This document shows positions 34,437 through 45,221 of a stretch of 64,000 bases of DNA, in pieces. Where the stretch lies: positions 434,001-498,000 of the forward strand of contig MU839836.1 in the NCBI GenBank assembly GCA_030411725.1, in the 5' to 3' direction. Numbering within the stretch: position 1 is the stretch's first letter; every line of letters begins with the position of its first letter. Source of the stretch: Echria macrotheca. Taxonomy: Eukaryota > Ascomycota > Sordariomycetes > Sordariales > Schizotheciaceae. The notes below the pieces were generated by a model, which saw nothing but the letters and a program-made list of their open reading frames with translations, searched no databases and was not told where the DNA came from. A program made the translations under genes and the position numbers.

Positions 34437-35526
34437 ATGAATGAGACCTCGTCGGCAGAGAGCACCGACGGGATCCCGTCACTGTCCCATGTCGAGATCT
34501 TCTCGGACGACTTCGAAATGGCACCGGACCCGACCATCCCGTCCACCGCCAACTCGACGCTCGAGTCCTCGCTCGTGCCGCTGACGAGCAACCACTCCCA
34601 AAACAAACACCCCCTCTGCGAGGGCAGACGATACCACCACTACCGCTCAGGCCGCTATCTCCTCCCCAACGACGAGGTCGAGCAGGACCGGGAGGAAGTA
34701 AAACACCTGATGTTCCTGTCGCTGACCGACGGTAGACCCTTCCTCGCGTCTTTGTCATCGCCCCGGAAAGTGCTCGATCTCGGCACGGGCACCGGCGCGT
34801 GGGCGCTCGAGGTCGGGGATATGTTTCCCGACGCCGAGATCATCGGGACCGATCTCAGCCCGATCCAGCCGACGTGGACGCTGCCGAATGTGCGCTTCTA
34901 CGTCGACGACATCGAGGACGAGTGGGTCAACGGCGATGATTTTGATTTGGTGCATGCGAGACATGTCATGCCGTTCCTCAAGGATCCGGGGTTGATGCTG
35001 CAGAGGACGTTTGAGTGAGTCTAGTGTTTGGAGACGAGGTTGGCGCGCGCGAACGTGGCTGCTGACGGCTGGGCTCAGACATCTTGCCCCCGGCGGATGG
35101 GCCGAGACGCAGGACATAGGCCATCAAGTCTGGTGCGACGACGGCACCATGTCCGACGACTTCGCCGTCGCCCAGTTTTTTGACGAGATCACCAGCGCCT
35201 GGGGCACGTTTGGTGCTGATCTTCGCGTCGGGCCTAAACTGGGTGACATGATGCGGGAGCGCGGCTTCGTCAACGTTTCCACCACCGTTTATCACATCCC
35301 CGTCGGCGTGTGGCCGCACGAACCACGGGACAAGGAGCTGGGCGTGTCGTTCCGGATCGTGATCGACATGGCCATATCGGCTCTGTGCGGCGCCATCGCT
35401 AATGTCCGCCGGTGGTCGGATGAGGAGCGGGAGGCGTTTGCGGATAGATGTCGCCGCGGACTTGACCAGCCGTCTGTTCATGGCTATATGAAGTGTTATT
35501 TCGTTGTCGGGCAGAAGCCGGAGTAA
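34437..35526 (+). CDS. LaeA-like SAM-dependent methyltransferase, second copy
   Basis: Two exons, 34437-35014 and 35079-35526, give 341 aa. An acidic, Ser/Thr-rich N-terminus (about 65 aa) precedes YHHYRSGRYLLPNDEVEQDR, the family entry motif. SAM motif I is LDLGTGTGAWALEVGD. It continues with IIGTDLSPIQPTW, then FYVDDIEDEW, VHARHVMPFLKD and, across the junction, HLAPGGWAETQD. The C-terminal half (GVWPHEPRDKELG..HGYMKCYFVVGQKP) is the substrate-cap region. The methyl acceptor is unknown. The copy at 20728-22226 has the same motifs in the same order but one more pair of introns, so the two have long diverged. Start: first ATG giving a complete fold (MNETSSAEST). Confidence 0.9.
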
Positions 35527-35952
35527 TTGTCATGGACTAGGTCCATCAGACTGGATAATGGACCTATGAATAATGTACCTACCTAGCGATGAGTTGTGAG
35601 TAGTTTGCAGATAAACCGCATTGCGTTTCCGGTCTTCTCGGCCCCCTTGTAGTCAGTCATGGTTCGGGATCCACTCGACAAACGAAGAAATCGAAGACTG
35701 CAGTCAGAACTAGGTATGCCGAGACGTGGCCGCGGGCTCGGAAAAAGGCAAATTGTCGTGTACAAGTGGGTACTAGGCTGTGCAAGGGAAGGATGTCCTT
35801 TTTCTTTGCGCGATAAAATGGGGGGATATGTCAGTGTGGTTGATGGAAATCGCATTGGGGGTTTCAGCACCGTGAAGAAATGGTGCTAAAGATGCTTGCT
35901 CTGAGACTTCATATCCCAACCATTATGCCATCCAATCGACAGCTGCCCACCA
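35527..35952. other. Intergenic, no gene seen
   Basis: Convergent 3' ends of the methyltransferase and the zinc-cluster gene. TACCTACCTAG-like sequence lies near 35576. No gene supported. Confidence 0.4.
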
Positions 35953-38506
35953 TCAAAACATATCCTTCATGTGCTGATACACCCCATCAGGCACTACCAG
36001 ATTCACAAATCGCTCCTCACCTACCATGCGCCCCATCTCGCCCTGCATGTAGCCCTCAAACACGCGCTGCATCTCCGACTGCAGCCGCACCCCGTTGCCC
36101 GGATCCTCCGTCTGCACTGGCGCCACCGGCGTCGAGACAGTCGTCTGCCGCACCGGCCGGCTCTCAGGTCGACTGGTAAACACAACCGACCCGGGACTCT
36201 CGCTGTTCCGCAGCAAACTCGCCAGCCCTACAGGGCCACCAGGGTGGCGTTCCTCTTCCTCTAGTCCTAACCGGGGAGCATATGCTTTTAGTGATTGCAC
36301 CGTCCGCCACAACCGCTGCGATACCCATGACCGCGCCGACATGTCCTTGATCAGCTCGAGCGCCATGTAGAACTCGACCCGGCAGCTTCCACTAAACAGC
36401 AGCGGGGCATGAGTTGACGCTAGGAATAACACGGCAATGGCTGACGTCAAAAACTGGTGATAGAAAACTTGGATGCGTCGGTACAGATTCGTCTCGTTGT
36501 TGAGACGGGCGAGGAACCGGATGGTCTCCTTGGCGAGGTCCACCACAATTTGTGCAAGAGGTCTATTCTCCTCGATGCTAATTGCGCTGTGCAACACCGG
36601 CGTGTACAGCCAGATGCGGATCTGCCAGGTGTCAGATTAGCTGGGCAGGTACATGCAAGGTAACGAACCTGGTTCAACCTCAGCCGTGTCCAGATGCGGA
36701 GCCTTTGCGTGTCATATGGTTTGGCAACCGACGACAGCGGGAGAAGCGTCTCTTCCATAGACCCCGCCTTGATCTCGTCGGGTATGCTGTTGTACCAATC
36801 CCCAATCTGACGGTCCAACACCTCAAAGTCATGGTACTTTAGCTCTCGAACAACGGCCGGCTCAAAGTAGTCGACCAGCTTCCAAATCTCGGCACCCAGC
36901 TTGGAATACGTGATCATGGCGACCAGATACGGATGGTTTTCCTGACCAGTCAGACCGAGTCCTGTATCACAAAAACAAAACTTACTGGATACGGCAGCTT
37001 CGGATCAATCTTGTCATCGTGACACACAAACGGCAGCCCCGTGCTGAAACTCCACCGCCGGTCGAGCATATACGCCGACCAGAATGTATTCAAGGCATTC
37101 TTGCGCTCCACCGGGTCGGCAATCATGTCAAGCCCTTCCCGCCGGTGTAGGCCGAGCTCGAAGCACAGCCGGGCAACGTGGCCCATCATGCGCCACGCCA
37201 GGATCTCGTCATTCGACAGAAACCGGTAGCCCGCACACAAGGCCAAGAACGGCAGCCTCACCACATCAGCCGGGTCGCTCATCAACGTCTTGTCGACGAT
37301 AGGCTGCATCGACTCGTACAGCCGGACGGCTTTGGCACTATTCCCGTGCTCCTCCACTACTAGAGCGCAACACATGATGATCTTGAGCATGAGCGTCTTG
37401 GGGTCCGCAATCCCATAGTCCTGTCCGTGCGGCGGCACCAGCCCGTTGCGCCTGGCGCTCTCCATGAAGACCGCCAGCGTCTTGGCATGCTCGATGATGC
37501 TGTCGATCGACACGACCGGGTACATTATTCCCACCTCTTCCTCATGAACACGACAGAGCCTGATCATCTCGTCCTTCCCAAACTCCCACAGCGGGTCGGG
37601 CGGTCCCGTCACGGGCGACTGCGACGGCGCCTGCGGGTGGGGAGACAGCTGGGGCGTGGTGCCCAGGGGCAGCACGTGGTCGTCGACCCCCTCGCCGCCC
37701 CCTGAGTATCCCATATTGTGTAACGTATTCTTAGCCACATCCACCGTATATGCGATGCTCGTGGGGCCGTGGAAGGAGGGGGGAACACGAAACGGAGGCA
37801 GGGATCGCGAAAGAGAGGGTATCGAGGCAGACGGCGACGGGGCGGCTGAGGACGGCGGGACGGCGATGGGCGCGAGACGGAGCGTCTCCTGGCGCAGCGC
37901 GTTCATGCTCTCGAGCAGCTCGTTGACCTGGTCCTGTAGCCGGGTAACCTGGTCCGTCACCTGTCTGAACTCGTCCGAGTCCTTGAAGCTGCTCGAACAG
38001 CAGTTGGGCGCGTAGAGGCATTGCAGGTTGAGGTGGCCGCAGCGCTGGCAGGGAGTCTGGCCATTGCACTTGATCTTGCGCCGCTTGCATTCGTTGCTAG
38101 TAAAACCCGGTCAGCGAGGGCCAGTGCAGGCAGCGAGCGAGCCGGACGTACCAGGCGATTGAGATGTACTATTCCCGAGTCAGCTTTTCTTTCCTTTGGG
38201 AGCAGGGGTGAGGGCGAGAGAGGGGGGACAGACCCGATTGCGCTTGCTGCGCTGCTGCTGCTTAGCTGAGGCATCGTCGGCGTCGTCGTCAGCCCTCCGC
38301 TTGGAGGAGGTAGTGGTGCCGTTGGGCGATGCGAGGTGGTGGTTGGCGACGTAGGCGGAATTGTCTCCGGGGGCGGAACGCGAGGCACTGTCGGTTGGTG
38401 GAGCAGCAACAGTGCGGTGCGAGTCGGTCGCTGAAACCGACGAGTTGGGCGGACCCGGACCCAGAAATGACCGGATTTCGCTGGCCTGCGTTTCGAGGAG
38501 GTCCAT
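35953..38506 (-). CDS. Zn(II)2Cys6 transcription factor next to fumarylacetoacetase
   Basis: Five exons, 38234-38506, 38152-38168 (17-nt microexon), 36986-38096, 36669-36941 and 35953-36621, give 780 aa. Two junctions assemble the DNA-binding domain: Cys97, 100, 107, 113, 116 and 123 (CNECKRRKIKC then CQRC), a standard zinc cluster. A coiled-coil region QVTDQVTRLQDQVNELLESM follows. The fungal_trans domain holds GHVARLCFELGLHRREGL and NTFWSAYMLDRRWSFSTGLP, the two best conserved segments. A basic nuclear signal (KRRADDD..RSKRNR) precedes the cluster. The first intron has a weak GTCTGT donor, so exon 1 is the least certain. Its gene starts 224 bp past the fumarylacetoacetase stop codon, on the same strand. 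A role in controlling tyrosine catabolism is possible but inferred from position only. Confidence 0.86.
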
Positions 38507-38730
38507 GGCCACCGCCGACGAGTGCAATCTGGCTCAATGCATTGCCGTTGCGTGCGGCCACACCATGCCCAGCTGCAAAGAAACGTGAGTGGAATAGGCC
38601 CGACGAGCCCGTTCAGCTCGCCGACAAAAGACACCCTCACGTGATGCCGCTTGCCCCATTGAGCCAAGAAGTCCGAGCACTGGCTGCACTGCAATTCGAA
38701 GAGATATCACCACGACTCAATTGAGATTAT

Positions 38731-40032
38731 TCACTTGGAGACTGGAGCACTGTAGACCCGGCCTCTGCAGTCCCCAAAGCCCACCCTCGCCCCGTCGGGT
38801 CCACAGACGCCGCGCAGCGTCACCGTGTCACCGTCCTTGAGGAACTTGCGCACATCCATGCCCGCCAACATCACCTCCTTCTTTCCGCCCTCGGTCGCCT
38901 CTAAAAGGCTGCCACACTCACCGCCCGATGCCCCGCCCGGCCCGCTTACGGTACCCGACCCCAGCAGATCGCCCGTCTGCAGCGGACACCCGCCGAGTGT
39001 ATGGTGCGCGATCATCTGCGGAAACGACCACATCAGGTTCCTGCCGCTGATCCTCGCGATGGTCGTCGTGTCGCCCTCAGGTGTGGTCAAGTCAACCTCG
39101 AGCTGGATGTCAAAGACGTTTTCTGCCTTTTCTTCCTTGAGGTAGTCCTGCAGCGGCGTCGTATTCTCAATTCCCCGGACCCGGAACGGCTCCAGCGCGT
39201 CGGCCAGCACGACCCAGGGGCTGACGGTGGTCCCAAAGTTTTTGCTGTTAAACGGCCCCAGCGGCACGTACTCCCACGCCTGGATGTCGCGCGCGCTCCA
39301 GTCGTTGAGGAGCACGTACCCGAAGATGTGCTGCTCGGCTTCGTTGATGCTAACGCTCTCGCCCATTTCGTTGGGCGTCGCAATGAAGCAGCCCAGCTCG
39401 AGCTCAAAGTCGAGCTTTCGGGTAGGACTCGTCTGGGGCTCCTTTTTGTCGGATTGCGGGTCCAGCAGGATCTGACCGCGCGGCCGACGGATAGGTGTGC
39501 CTGACACGACAACACTGGAGGCGCGGCCGTGGTAGCCGACAGGAAGGTGGGTGTAGTTTGGCTGGAGGGCGTTCTGGGGACCGCGGAACATGACGCCGAC
39601 AGTGTAGGCATGGTGGTAGCCGGCGTAGAAGTCGGTGTAGTCACCAATGGCCATGGGGAGGTGCATCTTGACGGCCCGCTGCGGGATGAGAGCCTTTTGT
39701 CGTAGAGTCTCGTTGTCCCGAAGGATCTCGGGTCGCGTTGTTTCGGACGACAAGAGGTCTTGGATGGTCGTCCTCACCTCGCGATGCACGGCCCGGCCCA
39801 ATCGCGCAAACGCGTTGAGGGTTGGTTGTGCAAAGACATGTGGGTGATTGGCGAGGCTGGTGAATATCTTTGGTAGGTCGATGTTGGCGGCGAGGACCTT
39901 AAGGTCGAGGACGTAGATGCCGATGGCCACGGCGACATGTGGGTCCGGCTCATCGGAGGTGCTGATGATGCCGAACGGGATGTTGGCCAGCGAGAAGTCG
40001 CTCGACGGCGGAATGTCAACCCACGAAGCCAT
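38731..40032 (-). CDS. fahA: Fumarylacetoacetase
   Basis: Single exon of 433 aa from MASWVDIP, the normal fungal start and length. The frame stays open upstream to 40251, but that part has no family content. The enzyme cuts fumarylacetoacetate to fumarate and acetoacetate, the last step of phenylalanine/tyrosine breakdown, in the cytosol. Visible family residues are the metal-binding Asp in DYTDFY, the catalytic His in YHHAYTVG, the metal-binding pair in DFELELG, Asp/Gln in DWSARDIQAWEY, and the catalytic Lys in NSKNFG. GTVSGPGGASGGECGS near the end carries the active-site loop. Start-to-end similarity to the eukaryotic enzyme is plain. No other tyrosine-pathway gene (hmgA, maiA) is visible nearby, but a zinc-cluster regulator follows downstream. 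Confidence 0.96.
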   Translation of the reverse strand: MASWVDIPPSSDFSLANIPFGIISTSDEPDPHVAVAIGIYVLDLKVLAANIDLPKIFTSLANHPHVFAQPTLNAFARLGRAVHREVRTTIQDLLSSETTRPEILRDNETLRQKALIPQRAVKMHLPMAIGDYTDFYAGYHHAYTVGVMFRGPQNALQPNYTHLPVGYHGRASSVVVSGTPIRRPRGQILLDPQSDKKEPQTSPTRKLDFELELGCFIATPNEMGESVSINEAEQHIFGYVLLNDWSARDIQAWEYVPLGPFNSKNFGTTVSPWVVLADALEPFRVRGIENTTPLQDYLKEEKAENVFDIQLEVDLTTPEGDTTTIARISGRNLMWSFPQMIAHHTLGGCPLQTGDLLGSGTVSGPGGASGGECGSLLEATEGGKKEVMLAGMDVRKFLKDGDTVTLRGVCGPDGARVGFGDCRGRVYSAPVSK

Positions 40033-40990
40033 CTTGATGTTTGATCTGAAGTGAACTGGCAAGTTGTGTAATGACTGTCCGGTTGTTGTCTGTTTTGTAT
40101 CCCGTGTTCCGTCTTTCGTTGCTGGAGGCGGGGCTGCCCCTCCCGACAGAAGCCGGTGCCCCACATCAGGACTTTGGATTCCGCCCTGATTTCGGCGACA
40201 TTGCCGACCCACGCCGGGAGAGGGTGTAAATACATCTTTTCTCTTCGGCAATTATCAACCCATGAGTTTTGTCTTTAACGTTCTCATCTTCTTTCATATG
40301 AACGTCTTGTCAACTTCAAAATGAAATGCGTCCGCCAATGATTACACACTTGGCCGATCTAATAAGTTTGTGCTGTAAACGTGCCTCCCAGACTTCGTAA
40401 CCTAAAGATGGGGACAGCCTTTTAAACAGCCCTTCCAGTAGACTGGACTAGACCATCCCGATCCCCCTACCAATCCTTCTTATTTGATACTGATAGCAAG
40501 TATCAACAACCAAAAGTCCCGGTGAGCATCATCTGCAAATCTATCCCATATCACTACTCAATGTATCTAACTAGGTACAAGTACCTAGCTAGTACTTAGT
40601 GTACGTCTCCTGAACCAAGTACCCGAACTTTTTTGTCGTGCTGTCACGGGGTTTCAAAGCCGGGCACCTAGGTGTGCAATGTGTATGCAATAGCCCGTAT
40701 ATTATTCCAGAAAGCCATGACGCTGAGTGCGTGCTATCCATCCTACCCGTCCCTGCCGCTTACTTGCGCTACCTCTGCAAAGGAGCAAACCGCTGTAGAA
40801 GCCAAAACCAATTCCTTCCAGTTCCCATCCAAGGCTGCCACAAACCAATTCTTAAAAAACATACCCGCTGTAACACTTCCAGGCATAACATGATCCAGAC
40901 ACACGACTCTCTGTCCCTCATCCCATGGACCATCGCTGCCGTCCTCGGTCGTCCATCGCGTGCCATGTGTCAGTTGACTAGCTGCCTTCC
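40033..40990. other. Promoter of fumarylacetoacetase and flank
   Basis: No separate gene supported. Contains clustered ACTAGGTAC/GTACCTAG half-sites at about 40570-40595 and an ACCTAGGT site near 40666. Confidence 0.45.
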
Positions 40991-41791
40991 CTAGGTGGCA
41001 GCCATGTCCTGTCCATTCCCTCCTCCCAGGCTACACCGCCCGTTCTGATCGTCGTAACTCCCAACCTCTGGTCCATCTCCCGATAGTCCGGACGGGGGGG
41101 CATGCATGTCCAACATTGCCGCAGCCTCCTCTATCATACTGTGAGTTTCCGCCGCAGCCGTAAGTTCTTCCAGCACACGCGGTAATTCGCGGATGGGTTT
41201 GGGGTGTACCAGCCGGGTTGTTGACCAGTACAGTGGAAATCCGTCCAGGTAGTCATAAGTCGGCGGGGGCCATCGCCACTCGGTGGGGAGCTGGTAGTTT
41301 GATACCGGCAGCCGGCCCTCCCAGTCACTTGGTAGATAGGATGTCGGACCCGGAGGCAGCCGAAGGGCTGGATATGTGTCAAGGCGCGGCAGGACGAATG
41401 GACTCTCTTGGGGTGCCTGCCCTGGTGGGTAGCCCGGCTGAGGGCCGTATCCTCTTTGATGTTCCTGTGCGTACCGGAGCGGTTCCTGTTCAGCGTGTGC
41501 TATGCAGCAGAGTTTTTGCTGTCCCGCTTGCTGTGTGTTGTTGCTGGGCTGCTCCATTCTCGCTCTTGGTGTGACGTACGGATAGGTACCCCTCGTTATG
41601 GCTCTCCTCCTGAAACCCCGGGGTCCTTCCTCTAGCGGGCGCAGGTACTCCTCGGAGAACCTCACTGGAGTTTCTAGCAAGCTGGTATAGTGGCCTTCCA
41701 CGGGTACCAGAGGACCTTGGTTCGTGGTGTCCGATAAGCCGTAGGGTTGGCCACGATGAGTCCCCGAGGTTTGGCGTCTAAATGGTCTCAT
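40991..41791 (-). CDS. Proline/tyrosine-rich hypothetical protein
   Basis: Open frame of 266 aa without introns. I do not recognise it. It is rich in Pro, Tyr, Gln and Arg (YGPQPGYPPGQAPQESPF near 115-135), has no membrane helix or signal peptide, and looks largely disordered. A short helical segment (ELPRVLEELTAAAETHSMIEEAAAML, described here in two parts: ELPRVLEELTA and EAAAML) lies near 210-238. Its length, and the shortness of the antisense frames, are the only support. It could be a lineage-specific protein or chance. Confidence 0.4.
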   Translation of the reverse strand: MRPFRRQTSGTHRGQPYGLSDTTNQGPLVPVEGHYTSLLETPVRFSEEYLRPLEEGPRGFRRRAITRGTYPYVTPRARMEQPSNNTQQAGQQKLCCIAHAEQEPLRYAQEHQRGYGPQPGYPPGQAPQESPFVLPRLDTYPALRLPPGPTSYLPSDWEGRLPVSNYQLPTEWRWPPPTYDYLDGFPLYWSTTRLVHPKPIRELPRVLEELTAAAETHSMIEEAAAMLDMHAPPSGLSGDGPEVGSYDDQNGRCSLGGGNGQDMAAT

Positions 41792-42714
41792 CGGGCCGTG
41801 TGTGATGTGGGAGGACGGGAAGGGGAGGAAGTCGACGGATTCCGATACAGCTACTTCTTATACCGGACTCAATCAATATATAATGAACGATTTTTATGAG
41901 AAGAATCGATGTGTCGACGGTGAGCGGGTGAGGGAAGGCCGGCGACGAGCCAACGAGACAGGACCTATGAGGACAAGCACAGTCACCTCGATTGCAATCT
42001 GTTCTCGACCTTCTTTTCATCGTCGATCCTTCCAAGTTTTTTTCTCGTCGTAGGCACACACCGTGACGGCAGTTGCGCGGTGTGGTGTTTAAAGTCTAGG
42101 TGCATATTGCCACGAGTCTGCAGCAAAGCCGACGCACATAAAACCCGTCTAAGCTTTGAGAGGAAGGCCCACCGCGACCTCAAATTTTGGAGCCAGACCT
42201 TGAGGTAAGTCTAAGTTTAGAAGGGGAGCCCAACTATCCAAAGCACTTACCTACCTTATCTAGCGTCGCCGGCCTCAAGTCCCTTTTCCACAATGCCGGT
42301 GTTTTTCACAAACTTGAAACCACGTCTACCGAAATAAAAGACACCGCCTTTCTCTTTTTGATTCATTTTGCGTTGACTCTTCCCACTCAAACAGCAAGTC
42401 TTGCAATGGTCCATGACCGCTTGCCCCTTTTTCGGTCCGTTGATCGGGGAACCGTCGAAAAAGCAACTGCGGGTTAGGGTTGTATCCCCTCTCTGTAAGC
42501 TTCAGAGGGCAACTGGGCTAAAGCTTGCCTAATTCGGTAAAGCAGCGCTGAAGACTAGGGCAAGGGTAGCCTGTCCATCCGCATGCAGTCACTTCCAATC
42601 CCTGCACAGACCAAACATTTTTCTCGACTCTTCTTCCCTTCAGTTCTCCTCCACATTTCCTTCCCTTCTCTTCAAGCAAGCCCCCTCCAGGACACTCACA
42701 GCCCACCCAAAAAA
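41792..42714. other. Divergent promoter region, no gene seen
   Basis: Between the Pro-rich frame (minus) and the RNase H-like gene (plus). A 96-codon frame at 42187 has no domain content. A CT-rich leader immediately precedes 42715. Confidence 0.4.
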
Positions 42715-43521
42715 ATGGAGCGATCGGGCATCTACATCGTCCCGCCGTACCAGGACCGGCCCTCGGCGCGGCTCACGCGTCGGTCCGTGGTGCAGCCGGC
42801 CACGCGCTTCCACCCGCAGGACCGCAACCTCTCGCCAGAAGTACACTTCCCGCTGCAGACGGTCTTCGCGCCCGACCGGCCTCCCTACCCGCGCTTCATC
42901 AACCGCTTCGACAGCCGCGAGATGCTCCTCGTCGTCGACGGGTCGTGCATCAACAACGGCCGCCACGCCAGCGCCGACCGGGACCCCGTCGCCGGCTGTT
43001 CGTTTTTGTTCAAAGCCACGCCGTCGCTGGCTCTGGACCGGCCCGCGTCGCCTGTTACGTTTCCCTTTCTGGCCACGCAGAAGCTGGAGCGCGAGGGGCC
43101 GGACGGTGTGGTTTCCGAGCATACCTCGAACCGGGCGAAGCTGCGCGCCGTCATTGCTGCGCTGCAGTTCCGGCCGTGGGATGCCGAGGGCTGGCGCCGC
43201 GTGGTGATTCTGACGGATCTCGAGTATATCGTCAACGGGGCGACGCTGTGGTTGCCGAAGTGGGTGAAGCGGCGGTGGCGGAAACCACGGGCGGGTGGCG
43301 GTGGGAAGTACTTAAATCGGGATCTGTGGGAGGAGTTGCAGGCGCGGATTGACGAGCTGCGGGCGCGCGGCTGTGAGGTGTCGTTCTGGCTGGTCAAGCG
43401 GGACGATGAGCGGGAGTCTGAGTTTATCGAGCTGGCCAAGAAGGCGGCTCAGCGCGCGGCGAGGGCGGAACCGGGGGTGCAGGTGGAGAAGTTTACCAAG
43501 CTGTGTGGCATCATGCTTTGA
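42715..43521 (+). CDS. RNase H-like fold protein, probably inactive
   Basis: One exon, 268 aa from MERSGIYIVPPY; the upstream open frame has leader character. The RNase H-like fold begins at LLVVDGSC, where Asp75 is the first catalytic acid of the family. TSNRAKLRAVIAAL (about 137-150) is the helix that normally carries the second acid as TSNRAEL; here it is Lys142. Asp168 in ILTDLEYIV matches the third acid. The last helix reads RESEFIELAKKAAQ, where the usual N-x-x-A-D is not kept. True RNase H1 cuts RNA in RNA:DNA hybrids. With at least one acid replaced, this copy is more likely a nucleic-acid-binding relative. It has no mitochondrial or secretion signal. Confidence 0.8.
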   Translation: MERSGIYIVPPYQDRPSARLTRRSVVQPATRFHPQDRNLSPEVHFPLQTVFAPDRPPYPRFINRFDSREMLLVVDGSCINNGRHASADRDPVAGCSFLFKATPSLALDRPASPVTFPFLATQKLEREGPDGVVSEHTSNRAKLRAVIAALQFRPWDAEGWRRVVILTDLEYIVNGATLWLPKWVKRRWRKPRAGGGGKYLNRDLWEELQARIDELRARGCEVSFWLVKRDDERESEFIELAKKAAQRAARAEPGVQVEKFTKLCGIML

Positions 43522-43965
43522 GGTCTGAAGATTGTTTGAATACGTGTATTAATAGACTTGGGTGGTGGGCAACAGTATACACAACCGCAAGGTTAATCAC
43601 ATATTTTTTGGTTTCAGAGTGGTTGGCACAGACAGCAAAGAAGAGAAAAGAAAAGAAAAGGAGAAAAGAAAAGAAAAAGAACATTCGAGTTCACCCTAGC
43701 ACAATCCTCCGCCGGTCATCATTTACCGCCACGGACTATTCAACAGACCGCAGCACTACCAAGGGTAGTCTATAGCCGAGATATTGCACAATATCCATAA
43801 AAATCATCATAGAAGAGTATGTACGTTCCGCATCCAAGATGACAGACTCACTCAAAAATATATACAACCGAAGATCACAGAGCCAAAGTTAGTCCTGACT
43901 CCTGCGACATGCACTCCGCAGCCTCAACCCCCATCGTTTTCAACATTTTTCATCCATGCCCTCTC
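43522..43965. other. Convergent 3' flanks
   Basis: Between the RNase H-like gene and the AA9 gene. An AAAAG/GAAAAG-type purine-rich run lies at about 43637-43682. No gene supported. Confidence 0.45.
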
Positions 43966-45136
43966 TCACGGGAGGCATTGGCCTGTAGGTATCAAAGTCA
44001 GTCAACCGTACCGCATCTTCCACCGTAAAACCGGACAGGGAATAACTTACTATACCACTCGTTGGTAACGGTGCACTTGCCCTGCGCACACGTCGTCGGT
44101 CCAGTCCACCCCTGCCCGCCGCACTGCCCGTACAGCGGCGCACCGGAGCCACCTCCATTTCCACCAGTTGGCTGGGCCGGAGTGGTGGAGGTGACAAAGG
44201 TCGTCTGGGGCGGGTTGCTACCACCACCGCCACCACCACCAGAGCAGCTGATCGGAGCCGGGCCGGGGATCTGGTACGGTCTCCCGCCGTTGGTCGGCTG
44301 GCCCTGGTCGTAGATGTTGATCTGGATGCCGGGGTGGTTGGACTGGTACGCGCCGGGGAAGCTGACCGTGTTGGAGCCGACGGTGTTGCCGTTGCCGGTG
44401 ATTTGGATTCTTTTTTTGTTGTTATTAGCACTTGACAGTCCACAAGAAAAAATCAAGAGAGAGAGAGAGAGACGACAAAAAACATACTGAGCACACTCCA
44501 TGTAGAACTGGGCTCCGCCCGGCGTGCTGGCCGAGTGCAGCGCAATCAGCTCGACGCGCATCAGATACTGGCCCGGGGCGATGCACGACGGCATGGTGAA
44601 GTAGTGCCAGCCGCCGTTGGCGATCATGTTGTCGACGGCCCAGACGCCTCCGCTCAGACCCTCCTCGGCCACCTTGAACCAGCGGAGCCCCTGGGTGCCC
44701 GTTGTCGCCGCGTTGTCCACCTTGGCGAGGTAGACCATGATGGGGCCTACATTGTGTTTAGTGAGATGAAATCCAACACAAAAAAAAAAAAAAGAACGAA
44801 AAGAGAAAGACAAAAAGAGGGACAAAAATTACCCTTGTGGGACTTGGCAATCGGATGATCCGGGTCATTCGGACCGGCCGCGCCGCCGATCTCGTGTCCC
44901 CACCAGGCGCCGACCCGCGCGCCGGCCGGGACGGTGATGACGGTGTTGTCCTTGAGCTGCAGGTTGGCGTTGCAGGCGAAGTCGGCGTGGTTGACGTTCT
45001 CGATGGGGAAGTTGCTATATGGCGCCCGCACGCCCTTGAGCTGGCCCTGGTCGGCGCCGTTGACCGACACCTTTTGGAAGATGGCGTGCGCGCTGGCCGA
45101 GGCCGCCGCGAGAGATAAAAGGGCGAAGGTCTTCAT
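43966..45136 (-). CDS. AA9 lytic polysaccharide monooxygenase with CBM1
   Basis: Four exons, 44833-45136, 44488-44746, 44051-44409 and 43966-43982 (17 nt), give 312 aa. The signal peptide MKTFALLSLAAASASA is cut before His17, the N-terminal His of the copper histidine brace. His100 (SHKGPIMVYLAK) is the second ligand and Tyr183 (QFYMECAQ) the axial one. The copper enzyme oxidatively cleaves cellulose or related glucans outside the cell. After a Gly/Ser/Thr/Pro-rich linker, a CBM1 cellulose-binding module (about 277-312: YGQCGGQGWTGPTTC..YSQCLP) ends the protein. The last exon supplies only its final residues. Both disulfide and aromatic positions of CBM1 are present. Expression is probably induced by cellulose and repressed by glucose, as is usual for the family. 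This is a plant-biomass-degrading trait. Confidence 0.96.
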
Positions 45137-45215
45137 CTTGGCGGTGGTTGGTTGGCTTGACTTTACTGGACCGAAGTTGACAGGTTTGTTAACTGATAGA
45201 GAAGGGATTTCCCCC

Positions 45216-45221
45216 TTTATA
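45216..45221 (-). promoter_or_regulatory. TATA box of the AA9 gene
   Basis: TATAAA on the minus strand (CTATAAAGGGG context), 80 nt before the ATG at 45136. A CTGGGG sequence that fits the CreA/CRE-1 site consensus SYGGRG lies further upstream at about 45278-45284. Confidence 0.6.

Noticed and set aside
38033..38694. Longer minus-strand frame upstream of the zinc-cluster gene near fahA
   Set aside because: Different phase from the zinc cluster. The 38506 ATG model with the microexon rebuilds all six cysteines.
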